Part shown: one piece after another, positions 37,001 to 48,010 of the stretch
Position numbering within the stretch: position 1 is the stretch's first letter
Layout of the letters: the number at the start of each line of letters is the position of its first letter
From: Doris montereyensis
Taxonomy: Eukaryota; Mollusca; Gastropoda; Nudibranchia; Dorididae
Assembly: GCA_037039925.1 (NCBI GenBank)
Contig: JAXRKP010001476.1
Location: 2,501 to 66,500, forward strand
Length of the DNA stretch: 64,000 nt
Direction: 5' to 3'
Notes under the pieces: generated by a model
Databases searched by the model: none
Seen by the model: only the letters and a program-made list of their open reading frames with translations
Told to the model about the DNA's origin: nothing
Translations under genes and position numbers: made by a program

Positions 37001-40000
37001 TATAATTTCTAAGAGGTTTTTGCATTTCACAGTTGACAGACGTGGTCCAAGAAAATGCAATGTTGAAAGGAAAATTTTACAATGAGTGAACATCTCAATG
37101 AAAACCAACTGGAAACAAAAGCAAGTAGAGAAACTATCATGAGGCTGGTCTCTGAGGTTGGTCGAGAGCAGAAAGTTGCCACCCGATATACCTGTGACAT
37201 TGATAATCTTCGTTTGGTAAGACAAAGATATAGCATCGGCTGCTTTTTCTTATCTTTTGCTGTGTATTCGTGAGATTCTTGTCCTTGCACTTGTAGGGAT
37301 GTAAAAATTTAACGATCTGAATTATACTAGAAATGATACTGAACAATTCTGTTATCTGATACACAGACATTTTCAAGTCATATCTCTTTTTTCGAACAAT
37401 ATAGAAATATGTCTTTGGGATAAAAAAGGAGAACAAAAAAAATAACAGTAAGCTTTGGGTGGTAAAAAAAATTGTTTTGTTTGTATCTGCATGTTTCTAT
37501 TTGTTTGCTATCATATTCAGTTTGTAAACTGTTAACATTTTTTAAACGAACCTCAATCTTTTTCTTTTGCTAAACATTACCACAATTATTGTAGGCTCAA
37601 GAGTTTTCGATTTCAAAGGGATTTATTGTTCTCATTTACTTAATCAACTTTTTATATGTTTTTCGTTTAGAGTACGAAGACTATACCACGGCCCCCATAC
37701 ATCCACGGCCACTATGTATATCTCTTCATTGATTAAGTTATATCCGATAGTTCTACAATAAAGAGTTACGGAATTCATTTATGAGTACCTTTCCTTTTGT
37801 TTCTATGTCTTTGTCCTGCTTGTTTGCTGGTAATCTACTTTCAAACGTGTCACAGTTTCGAGATTTTTATATTATGTAATTAGGTGGGCGTGGCTGTTTA
37901 CAGGGAATCCCCGGCAAATCATTTTTTAATCCTATCACAACCCCAGAGATCACTTTAGTTGTGGATGGGTAAAGTTCAATCAAATCAAAATTCTTTTGGC
38001 ATACAGTTTATTTAGTTTAACTTCCAAACAAACAATTGATGCAAAACAACAATTAAATATAAGCAAAAAATGACATATTTTAAAGGACAAGTGGTCGTGC
38101 CTGCAAAACACACAAGGCTGCGGTCAGAAAACAAAGGCAGCAGGGGCATGCATTCAATGGCCAAGGTCAGAAGCAGTGGCCGCGCCAACTTGCACTACTG
38201 TAAAATATTGTCGGCTTCATTGTGACACGGCAATGTATTATGGTGGCGCTGTTTTCTGCACGCATTTGCTTAGACCAAATGGGTATCACCTTGGCCAGTC
38301 AGTATAGTTGTAGCATCAATACCGTTAATTGTATGGGATATTTTATGGTAAGTGGCCGTGCCTAGTGTTCGTATTCTACTTATTATTATTTATTTTATTC
38401 TTTTTAATTAATGCTCTTTTTTAATGTAGAAATAAGCGTTATCATTTTTAGTTTCACTTTTATTTATTCTCTGACATGATTTCAATTTTTTAAATATTTT
38501 AGGAAAGAGACAATGCTATTGCTGCTCGCCATGACCTTGAGCGGGAGGTGGGTCTTCTCAGGGAAAGACTTGACGCAAATCAAAGGTCTCTTGATGCAAC
38601 CAAATCTGAGCTGGGCCTACGAGAGGAAAGGTTTACCTCCCTTGACAGATTCTATCATGACAGTGTTAACAAAGTTAGAACCACAAGCACAGAGTTTGAT
38701 CTCTTCCGTGAGAAAATGGCAAACATTCTGTCATCAGTTTTTACAGATGTGGCTCCCACAGAGGAACGTATCACAGAAGCTGTGAAGAAACTTTCTACAG
38801 ACAAGAAAGAGTTTGACTTGGTATGTTATCACTGTCAATATCCTAGATTACTCTTAGATTAAAAATGCATCTTAACTAATGTATATATAATATCTGTGTG
38901 GAAATAAAGGATCATGTCATTATAGAGGCGTTGTAGCTGAACTGTAGTGTTGTGAGCTGGTAATCACGACGACACTGGTTAGAGTCCCACGGCTGGTACA
39001 GGTGGGTTTTTTTTCACAACATTGTACTCTTAGGAAAGGTACTTCACTCTACTTTCCTCACTTGACTCAGGTGTGAATGAGTACCTAGCTGTAGGTAGAG
39101 AAAGATGTTGTGAGAGTGAGTACGAAAAGCCTAACAGGCTTGTGTATTGTATGCTCCTCCGGGAGTTGAGAAGGACTTTAAGATATGCAATTTATTTATG
39201 AAAGAAAAAACAACAATCTCAGTAATTGAAGATTTTAAGAGTACTAAAATTGTACTAGTTTTAAAAAAAACAACTTTTCAAATCTAATTACAGAGAACAG
39301 AAGAAAATGAAATGCGTGTTAAGCAATTGACTGAACAGCTTGACCAGGAACTTTCCTTGCATCGGAACATGGCCCAGCGAGCCAATCGATTTGAAACTGA
39401 GGCAGGCGATATGGTTCAGCGTCTTCGTAGTGTTGAAGGAGAACTGGCAGCTGGAGATGTTTTGAGAGATGGTTTCAAATTTGATAAAGAAAAGGTCTGA
39501 TTTGTCATTTTTTTAATTTTTAAAAGTTGAAATGTAAATTATACTATTATCAAAACTTTGAAGTTTTTTAAAATGCTTCCAGTGTAAGATTGTTTGATTA
39601 GCTGGTGTTGTGCTTCTAAGTTTTAAGAAGCAAGGTTTTGTTTAACTGAGGGCTATTTAATGTGTGATTAATAACTTACAGTGGCTAAAAACTCTAAAGC
39701 ATGTTGGCACACATGGTGGTAAAACACTGATTATTTTAATGCATTATGGATGTTAACTGAAATGGCTTCTATTCTACGTTGATCCAAATAAGACTCGAAA
39801 AACATATGATTTTCTTGTTCTGAAAAATGTGTGTAAAAGTATGGGGCTGGGAGAGAGAGAGAGAGAGAGAGAGAGAGCGACGGCAAGGCCTGGTATTGCT
39901 GTAAAAAGGATGGTTAAAGACGACTGAAGCACCCAATGTCAATGTCAGATTCTAATATTCAGTCTGCTTAAATTTTAATTTTCTTTGATATTGTAGTCTT

Positions 40001-43000
40001 TCATGATTTTGAAACATAAGCAGATTCCTGGTTTTTCTCTCTGCAATTGCCATAGTAGGGTTTAGATATAAAATGGAATGGACTTTTCTTGAGCACATCA
40101 ATTTCAGATAGGTGATAAACCAATTTAAATCCATATTTTATTTCAAGACTGAAGTGTTACAAAACATTATTTATTTAAGGTTGTTTGAGAAGTAATATGG
40201 TAATTTTTAACAAACACAAATATTTCTCTTCATATATCTTCTCGATAGTATTTGAGAGGCTTACAGAAACTTGGAGAAATCATGAAGATGGATCGCATTT
40301 CTTTTGACCTTGGCCTTGATCTAACCATGGATGCTCTTCTTGCTCGTGCTGAACAGCTCATAAATTAGAAGTTGATGCCTTAGCCAACAAATCAACTCAT
40401 GTCTACAGTCTGCAGAGAAAGGTACAGAGAAGGATATTTTTTTCTTTACTTTTTCTTGTTGAGAATATCTTGAGCATGAAGTTTTTCTGAATAAAGATTA
40501 TAATGGCAGCCTTAGAATCCTGAGTAAAATCACTGATGGAAAACTCAATAAAACAGATCTCATTAAATTTTCCAAAATGATTTTTCTTGACTTTCTCCTC
40601 ATCACCATTTCCTGCAATATCCAGCTACATGCACCCTGATAAAAGCAATAGGTAAAAAATAATAGGAAAAGATTGACTTGGCTCGTCATCGTAACAAAAT
40701 CACCAATTTTCACTGAAAGAAAAAGAGTTCTGTGAAACAGTCTGTTACTATGGCTTTATAAGTACATTCTTCCTGTAGAGGAAGTAGCTGGAGTTATTGT
40801 TCCTCTCTGGATTGTGCATAGAAAATGATTTGAGAAAAGTGGATGTGACTAGCAGTATTGCAAGAGTATCGGGTTCTCGGGTGCCAGCGGCAAGCAGCTG
40901 TGTAGAACACACAAGGTTAAATGCCGTAACCACTTTTGTGAAAGTTTTTAATAAATTCTCAAACAACTATCTTACCAATAAATATGAAGGGCAACTGTAA
41001 GATATTTAATTGAGGCCTTTATGTTATTGATCCTCGCATGTATCAGCTTTAAAACATTTAAAAAAAAATCTTCCTCCCATAATATGCTGTGTGTAAAGTA
41101 GTGACTAAATGATTATATTATAATAAATTTTGTTATAGTTGAAGGCTTTGAAAGAACAGCTGGAAAGCAAAGAGCTTCACATTGATCTCCTAAGAAAGAA
41201 AATGACAAGCCTTGAAGAACGTCTACATGACCGTGGTGACATTATCAAAGATCGGGATACAGAAAACTTGCGAGTCAGAAAGCTTGAAAAGCTGATCGAA
41301 AAGTACAAGCTTCAACTACAGGTAACTTGTTTGCCTTTCAAATATGTTGCATTATTTGCATATTTTGGTTGACTTTTCAGTTAAAAAATCTAAGAGGTAT
41401 TTGAAACAATGACCATCAAGGAATCTAATTAATTGAGACTGAGAAGATCAACATTTTAGAAGTTAAAAAATGTTGGTTAAATTTGAAACTTTTGCAAAAC
41501 CCTCTTTCGTTAGAAAGAAAGCATTTAGAGAGACAGAAAGACAGGCAGACAAACAGACAGGCCGACACAAAGATAGACAGACAGAAATTAGAAAGGCAGA
41601 TAGACCGAAAGATAGACAGACAGGCAGAGAGATAAGGAAGGGCAGACACACACAGAACACAGAGAGATGACTAGATAGATGAAAGCAGGGTAAGGCATAA
41701 GGATCAGAGATTGAATGAAACAAATATATCTGAACTAATTGTTCTGGTTTCATAGTTGAGCACTGTAAAAATTTGAATTCACAAATCCTTTGACCAAAGA
41801 TAAAAGTTGCAAATGTATTTTCTTGATATTCTGTATTGTACTTTCACAGCAATCTGAAGTAAAGGCAATGGCAATGATTTGTCAAGTTAACTCTTTTGCA
41901 ATATATTTCATCTGATAGTAAACATGACAACCATGCTGTGTTAATTTCAACAAATCCCTGGTTGGCTCTCAGCAATGCTAATGAAGCAGTTAAACTCTGT
42001 TTGTAAGGTGGAATTATAAGAAGAAGCTACCACAGTAGGTACAGTAAGGGGGAGGAGGTAATAGTTGGTTTGTGGACTAGATAACGTACAAGACAGACAG
42101 CCAAAATGTATCAAGTACATGTGATGCCATATATTTTCATCATCCTTTCTTGTCACTGGTTCCCTGTGACCTTGTGCTACTTAATGTCGCTTTGGTTTCA
42201 AAGCTATCTGTAACTAAACATTTTATGATCCTTCACTTAATAATGGTTGAGAAAAGGAAAATCACCTGCCTAGCTCTAGAAGTGAAGGATGAAGTTTTGC
42301 TTGGCTGCTGGGGGGAAAACAACCAAAAACTCAACAAATTTATTGTACATTCTCAAAAACAATTGACATTTATCATTAGCATGGGAGGGATAACATGTAT
42401 GAGTGGTTCTGTAAAGGGCGGTATTCCGCTTTGTTATAATCCTCATAAATATAAATGTAATAGTGTGTGACCAATGCTACATGTGTTTCTTGAAATTCAT
42501 TATCCCCAAACCTGCTCGTGTTTATAAATTCATGCAAGATTTAAAAATTTGATTGTCAATTTGAACAAACAATAACAATTTCATTTTTAATCATTGATTG
42601 ATCCTGTCAGTTTGATGGCCATTTATAATCTTTTCTTACAAACTGTTTTTTAAGGATTCAAGGCATGAGGTTCAAAATATGAAGGCACAACTTTTTGGCT
42701 CCAGTGAGTTAAAGGTAAGCATAACAATTTCTTCTTAAGGGGAGCGGGTCCTGAGCTACTGGATAGAGCAGTTTATTCCCTTTACATTGATACCATAAAA
42801 GAGGCTCAGTATCAGTTCTTTCATTTTATACAATTTTTTTAGAAACGATATCGGCCTTATCTTCAACACAACGGTTATACCGTAAAAGCCGGAAATTTTA
42901 TCTAAATTATAAAAATTAGTACTCAATTTCATCACCACAAAGCACTCTATCCAAAAAATGTACTTTTGAAGAAATGGTCTTAAAATTAGCTATGGTTGAC

Positions 43001-46000
43001 CGAAAATTACGGAAATATTCCGCGCACCTGTTATAAGAAAAATGCCATTCCTATATGAGTAGAATGGCCCTGGAGCAGTCAAAATAGGGTCGATATGAAG
43101 CATTTGATCACCTCTCAAGATTGTATGATGTTTCAAAGTCTTGTATTATTCGTTTATAGGTTTATATGCAAAAAAAACTATTCAAATAACGGACAAAATT
43201 GTTAAGATGCGATTTTCTCAAAATGTTATTTTTTGACAGTGATATGCGATCTACTTTTTTATTTATTTTTTGATTGCCTCCAATTTTGGTATCTAGCATC
43301 TATGACGCAATAAAAATTTTCACCGAATAGCGATTTTTGATATCTCTTCAAATTTTTGCAAAAGTAATTTTTTTGTGATTAAATTTGCTAAACATTTGAA
43401 AGTTTGCTATATGCATTTTCAATAAATTCATAAAATCCAAACCGTTTAATTTATCCAAAAAGCTACTGGGCGAGGCTAGATATTGAACCGAATAATGTGT
43501 CTGAAAAGTTATTGCCAAGTTTGTTCTAAACTGAAAAAGTTTATTTGAAGTGAAGTTGTAGGTATTTTCGCAATGAAAATCCAAGATGGCGGCATTCCCA
43601 TGGCAACCATATGAGAAGATAAAAAAATAAAAATCTTTTTTAGCTAATTTAGACATGTTGAGTACAATGGTTGTGGTGGAAATCGTCTATATTAAATAAT
43701 AACAAAAAACATGTCTAACATAAATTTGATTTAATGCTTTTCAACATTGAATTTCAAGGTATTCAAGGTACGTTCTATGGAGCAACACAAAGACATTGAA
43801 GAATTAGCCAAACAAATTGAAGAACTGGAAGAAGTTCGCAAGCGCCAGTCTCGCAAGATTTCATCTTTGAAATCAACAGCTAATAACACAGAATCTGACT
43901 TGCAAGAGAGGCGACTTGCTTCTGAAAATGCTGTTCAGGCCCTTTCAAGTGAACTACGCACAACCAAAAATGCTTTGGAAACTTTGAAATACAGAGAAAG
44001 CAGGTAATGTCAATTTCTATTTTTGTATTTTTTAAAATTTATCTTAATGAAAGTCTATACCAAAGTTCTCTGTAAAATTAATAATGTGATGTCTTTCTTC
44101 ATACTTATTGATAAATTGTTCTATTCTTCTAAAACTTGGCTATTTCTAGAATTATTTATACTTGTAGTCATACAAGAAAAGATAAAATGGGCCTTTGAAT
44201 CTAGGTATCAGAGACCATAGACTTGATCTATTCTTAACACAAAGACCAAATCGAAAGGCTAGTAAGTAACATCAGTTAAGGAAATTAAATGCTTTAAACA
44301 GTCTATCTCTATCTTTAGACATGCCTTTTAAGCTTCATTTAACTACATTTGTTGCTCCGAAGCTGCCGTTGATGAATTAATGTCTAGATTAATTCTTGAA
44401 AGCCAGAATTTTCTCTTCGTTTTCCCAAGATAATCTTTCTCCAGGATGCCCTGTTCTGGCATTTTCTGTTTTCTTCCAAAAAAGTTGAATTTCTATGCTT
44501 CAATGCCTCTTTTATATCTTCTTCCCACTTTCTCCGAGGTCTGCCTTTTGGTCTTTTACCTTGGGTTTTAGCACTGTATACTGATTTAGCTATTCTTTTG
44601 TCATTCATTCAGTTTACATGCCCAAACCATCTCAATTGATTTGTTTCTATCTTAGTTTTTATGCCATCTACTTTGGTTTGATCTCTTATTGTTGTGTTCC
44701 TGATTTTGTCTCTTTTAATTTCCCCTACTACTCTTCTTAGATATTTCATTGCAGCTGTCTGTACTCTAATGTATTCTCTACTGTTTAAGGTCCAGGTTTT
44801 GCTGCCCTAGAGGAGAGTAGGACAATAAACTGTGTTGTATACTGCCATTTTGGTTTTTGTTGACAATTCTTGCTTACGTACAAATGCCTTTCCTAGATGG
44901 TTATATATTGCACTTGCCTTTTCTCTGGCTGATTTCTTCTCTTAGTTTTCCTCTGTGTTAATCATTACTCCTAGGTAATTGTAGCTTTGAACTTGTTCTA
45001 AATTCTGCCTGCCCAATCTCAGATTTTGTGTTTTAGCTTCCCTAGTTACTAGCATTGTTTTGGTTATCTTTGCACTTACTCTCATTCCTCTTTTATTTAG
45101 TTCATTATTCATAATGTTGATATTCGACTGAAGGTCACTTTCTGATTTTTCAAACAGAACTAAATCATCGGCAAATGAAAGCATTGATACATTAACTGGT
45201 TTGAGCTTCCACATACCTACATTCAGTTTCTTCATTTTTGAGAATGCCTTTGCGACTGAATTCATAAATGTGATAAAAAGAGAGGACTTAGGATACAACC
45301 CTGTTTTACTCCTATATCTACATCAAATTCTGCAGATATGTTTCCAGCTACTCTCACTGCACATGTTGGTTTATTGTAAAAACTTTTAATGGTTGCTATT
45401 AAATTTTGCTCTACATCGTGTTCTTTTGAGGAATGCTATAGTTTGTCCCTCCTCACAGTGTTAAATGCCTTTTCTAAATGAATAAAACACAGGTGCAGGT
45501 CAATGTTTATCTCAAGGAATTTTTCTATTATTTGTCTAATTGTAAATATGTGGTCTTGTACACTTCTTCCTGGTTTAAATCCACTCTGATGCTCTTCAAT
45601 CTGGTCCTCTACTCTCATCCTTAGTCTCATTTCCAGTATCCTGGCATATACTTTTCCTGGAACGCTATGTAGTGATATCCCTCTATAGTTCAAGCATTCC
45701 ATAGTTGATTCTTTCTTATGTATTGGTACTAACGTTTCCTTTTTCCGGTCGTCTGGCACCTGTTTGGACTTCCATGCTTGTTGGCATATTGCATGTAGTA
45801 GTTTGTCTGCCTCTTTCCCTTGGTTTTTAATCATTTCTGGATAAACTTGATCTGCTCCTGAGGCTTTTCCTAATTTTAATTTTCTTATAGCTGTTTGGAT
45901 TTCTTCCATTGAAATATTTACATCTTCAGCTGTCTCCTCTGAATTACTTGTTACTCTTACTAATTGATCTTTACTCCTTGTTTCATACGTTCTGGGGGAA

Positions 46001-48010
46001 TTATGTAATTGGTGAAAATACTTTCTCCATGTTTCCATGATTTCGCTGTTTTCTTTCATTATTTCTCCTTTAGCATTCTTATTTTGTCACATTGGGCATG
46101 CTCTTCATTGTCCCCCAGAACAGCTTTTGATTCCTTTGATAGTTTTCTTGAAGTCTTTCTCCAAGCTCTTCCCATTGTTTTTGTTTTACTTTCCTAACTT
46201 CCTCTTTAGCGATAGTTCTTTTATTCACATAATCTATCCTATTCTCTGGTCTCTTTGTGTGCATGTATTTCCTCCAGGCATCCTTCTGTTCTTTGATCTT
46301 AGTCATGACATTCTCATTTCACCATGCTGTTCTTTTCCTATCTCCTTTAATTTGTTTCCTACCACAGACCTCTTCCATACAACTGAGGAGTGATTCTTTA
46401 TACATCTGCCACTTTTCTTCTATTGTGCTATCATTCAGATCCATCTGTCTTTCACTGATAAATCTTTTTATCCTAGATTGGTATACCTGTTTTACCACTG
46501 GTTTATTTAGTTCATCTATTTTGAGCTTAGTAGCTTTCTTGTTTTTCCTTTTCTGTTTTTTTTTTTCAGTCAGTAATCTTGTTTTGGCAATCACTAAGTG
46601 ATGATCACTAAATATTTCAGCTCCTCTGTTTACTCTTGCATCCAATGTACTGTAAAAAAGGGAGCTGCTAACTATTATGTAGTCTATTATTGACTTTTCA
46701 CACCTGTCGTCATTTACTCTTGTACATTTGTTGATATCTTTATGAGGAAAAAGGTGTTGGCTATTTTCATGTTATTCTTTAGGCAAAAACTATTAGTCTC
46801 TCTCCATTTGGAGAAGTTGTTGTCTTTCTTTCTTTACCTATTACTCCTCCTGATGTTTCTACATTGTTGCCTACTCTAGCATTTAAATCTCCTAAAAGCA
46901 TTAGTTCCTGTTTGGGTTTAAGATTCTCTGCAGCTATTTGTAAATCGTTTTTGAAGATATCTTTTTCTTCTTTAGTTGCGTCTTCGTTTGGTCCACAAGC
47001 TATGAATAATTAAATTTCTCATCCTTTTGGTTTAATATTTACCTCTACTAGCTGTAGGTTATAAATTTCTAATTTTCTAGTAGCTTTTCATGTCTTTTAT
47101 GCACTAGAAGGCCTACTCCTGCTCTAGTTCTATCTTTGACATCCAAAAATATTAACTCTTAAAAGCCAGAGCGACACTGTCAGCATTCAGAATGCATACC
47201 CGTTTTGAGGGAACGACACTGTCAGTATTACAATAGTATTGATTCATTAAAACTTGCACTTAAAGAGAAAATAATCAATATGATAGTAGTAAGGCTGACA
47301 GCGTCGTTCAGTCAAATCATGAATGCCTGCTGAACACTAGCAACATCATTCTGGCCTTTAACAGTTAAAAGATTTTCATTTACTGTAAAAGTGAGGCGAA
47401 GTACCCAGACTGTTTGTTGAGTGTAGAGTTTTCTTGATTTTTCTAGGCTTATGTCATTAAATGGTAGTTTGCCATTTTTTCCAAACTTTTGCTTTATTCA
47501 AGTATGAATAAACCTAGCTACCCATTTACTGATAGGTCAACTGGAGGGCCAAGGAAATCTACCTGGATCTGGGAATAATATAACTTGGTCTCCTCAGTAG
47601 TATTGAGATGCTCTACTGATAGACAAATTTAAACAAAACCTTTCATCATGAAAAATGACAAAATAAACAAAGCATAAAACCTATTATCAATCAACATATA
47701 TATGCAAATTGTGTTTACAGCTGGTTGATTTCCGAACGGTTGTTGCCCGTATGCTTGGTCTGAAATTGAAACTCTGGCTGTACCTGACTATGAAATCATC
47801 TCTCGCCTTGAGAAACTGATTCAGGCTCATCATACAACTGCATTTACTACTCTGTCTCTGGAAGAAGCCTTGCAAGATGCCCATGATGGTGGGGCAGCCT
47901 ACGCACACAATGTTATAGAAGCATCAGACCCGGTGGTGCATCGATCCAGGCAGCGCTCACGCAGGCGAGTAGCAAGACAAAGAGGCCGTGCCAGATCTAT
48001 GTCCCCATGA
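33871..48010 (+). CDS. CCDC170: Coiled-coil protein CCDC170 gene (spliced)
   Basis: Thirteen coding exons give about 815 residues, mostly coiled coil. Conserved blocks in the same order as human CCDC170 include SRETIMRLVSEVGREQK, GDVLRDGFKFDKEKYL, LGLDLTMDALLARAEQL, LKEQLESKELHIDLLRKKM, LVDFRTVVARMLGL and LAVPDYEIISRLEKLI. Human CCDC170 (715 residues) is Golgi-associated and binds and stabilises microtubules. The protein here has an added arginine/serine-rich tail. Exon ends fit GT-AG and consistent phases, but exons 4, 6, 9, 12 and 13 each need one base added or removed. That pattern suggests consensus errors rather than a pseudogene, because splice sites and codons are otherwise intact. A LINE copy and a TTAA MITE lie in the last intron and a SINE in the seventh. 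Confidence 0.93.
34881..34997 (+). CDS. CCDC170: CCDC170 exon 2
   Basis: Acceptor TGTATTTCAG, donor GTGAGT. 39 codons of charged coiled coil (LQDQLKSFREELKKKDSLIQ) ending SPKIPRAPDSYK. Confidence 0.93.
35327..35422 (+). CDS. CCDC170: CCDC170 exon 3
   Basis: Acceptor TTTTCTTCATTAG, donor GTACCA. 32 codons, FDSMYVGERTALDSTRTDLA to YERSQAQ. Phase 0 throughout. Confidence 0.9.
35961..36216 (+). CDS. CCDC170: CCDC170 exon 4, frame break
   Basis: It starts VHELKAEIDARDIKLKEFQ and, after a break near 36030-36040, continues RENEERLGVMVSSMRERLAE to ESRLR. Straight reading hits TAA at 36060. The exon is 256 bases; 257 would satisfy both neighbours, so one base seems missing. Confidence 0.9.
36589..36742 (+). 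CDS. CCDC170: CCDC170 exon 5
   Basis: Acceptor TTTTGCAATAG, donor GTTTGT. It encodes KQLGAREETEAKAHSEHRRL and LSQVSSLLIHTDELADPSPS. Phases agree with the corrected exon 4. Confidence 0.92.
37033..37216 (+). CDS. CCDC170: CCDC170 exon 6, frame break
   Basis: It begins LTDVVQENAMLKGKFYN, then straight reading stops at TGA (37087). One base off, it continues SEHLNENQLETKASRETIMR and LVSEVGREQK, a block shared with human CCDC170. At 184 bases it has one base too many for phase 0 on both sides. Confidence 0.92.
37880..37995 (+). repeat. SINE family B tail fragment
   Basis: CCTATCACAACCCCAGAGAT and TTAGTTGTGGATGGGTAAAG followed by CAATCAAATCAAAA match the 3' part of the SINE at 23631. The tRNA-like head is missing. 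It lies in a CCDC170 intron. Confidence 0.6.
38503..38820 (+). CDS. CCDC170: CCDC170 exon 7
   Basis: 106 codons, intact frame, donor GTATGT. It encodes ERDNAIAARHDLEREVGLLR, FDLFREKMANILSSVFTDVA and ITEAVKKLSTDKKEFDL. The segment FREKMANIL matches FREKIAALL of human CCDC170. Confidence 0.95.
38927..39195 (+). repeat. SINE family A, copy 2
   Basis: A diverged tRNA-like head (GGCGTTGTAGCTGAACTG), a central part TTAGGAAAGGTACTTCACTC and CTCACTTGACTCAGGTGTGA, and the tail GGACTTTAAGATATG. It shares the central part with the copy at 30617 and lies in the seventh CCDC170 intron. Confidence 0.7.
39294..39494 (+). CDS. CCDC170: CCDC170 exon 8
   Basis: 67 codons, RTEENEMRVKQLTEQLDQEL to GDVLRDGFKFDKEK. 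The donor is GTCTGA, weaker than the others. The LRDxxxFxKxK block is strongly conserved in the family. Confidence 0.95.
39851..39878. repeat. GA microsatellite
   Basis: About 14 uninterrupted GA units in a CCDC170 intron. Confidence 0.9.
40249..40421 (+). CDS. CCDC170: CCDC170 exon 9, frame break
   Basis: It encodes YLRGLQKLGEIMKMDRISFD and LTMDALLARAEQLI. A TAG at 40366 then interrupts the straight frame, while LEVDALANKSTHVYSLQRK follows in the next one. One base is missing near 40363: 173 bases where 174 are needed. Confidence 0.94.
41139..41321 (+). CDS. CCDC170: CCDC170 exon 10
   Basis: 61 codons, intact. LKALKEQLESKELHIDLLRK to LEKLIEKYKLQLQ. The segment ESKELHxxLLRxK is shared with human CCDC170. 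Confidence 0.95.
41521..41650. repeat. GACA-type microsatellite
   Basis: Degenerate AGACAGGC/AGATAGAC units. The open frames through it on both strands are artefacts of the simple repeat. Confidence 0.9.
42655..42714 (+). CDS. CCDC170: CCDC170 exon 11
   Basis: 20 codons, DSRHEVQNMKAQLFGSSELK, acceptor TGTTTTTTAAG, donor GTAAGC. Aligns with the TELKAKLADTNELK segment of the human protein. Confidence 0.9.
43768..44003 (+). CDS. CCDC170: CCDC170 exon 12, frame break at end
   Basis: VRSMEQHKDIEELAKQIEEL to ALETLKYRE. The last codons read ESR in the given frame, but with one more A in the run near 43997 they read EKQ. That gives the conserved EKQL-DF junction with the next exon and restores phase 0. 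An acceptor nine bases upstream (adding VFK) is possible. Confidence 0.92.
44384..47150 (-). mobile_element. RTE-like LINE copy 3, antisense in last CCDC170 intron
   Basis: Minus-strand motifs: [13 protein letters not shown] (near 46600), [20 protein letters not shown] (near 45860), [20 protein letters not shown] (near 45680), EEHQSGFKPGRSVQD (near 45580), [18 protein letters not shown] (near 45480), [15 protein letters not shown] (near 45160) and [15 protein letters not shown] (near 44540). The right (5') end is truncated at a TTAA-flanked MITE starting at 47152. Stops and shifts make it inactive. The longest intact frame is 207 codons, so decay is moderate. Confidence 0.92.
47156..47364. 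mobile_element. TTAA-flanked MITE, piggyBac-like
   Basis: TTAA lies at 47152-47155 and 47365-47368. Inside them the ends are imperfect inverted repeats of about 45 bases: CTCTTAAAAGCCAGA on the left, and CTGTTAAAGGCCAGA as complement of the right. The core has direct and inverted CGACACTGTCAG words. TTAA duplication is the piggyBac signature. At 209 bases it cannot encode a transposase. It touches the 5' end of LINE copy 3. Confidence 0.75.
47721..48010 (+). CDS. CCDC170: CCDC170 exon 13 and stop, frame break
   Basis: Acceptor TTGTGTTTACAG. It encodes LVDFRTVVARMLGL, then a one-base loss near 47760, then EIETLAVPDYEIISRLEKLI and a tail with SRQRSRRRVARQRGRARSMS before TGA at 48008. The DFR-V--MLGL and LPDYEI-like motifs are hallmarks of CCDC170. 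The basic tail is not in the human protein as I recall it. Confidence 0.94.

Noticed and set aside
41425..41753. Cysteine- and leucine-rich peptide resembling a membrane or secreted protein
   Set aside because: It is a translation of GACA-type simple repeats in a CCDC170 intron.
35961..48010. CCDC170 as a processed or decayed pseudogene
   Set aside because: It has introns with good splice sites, consistent phases and strong conservation. Similar one-base breaks occur in TBP and the COX gene, so consensus error is simpler.
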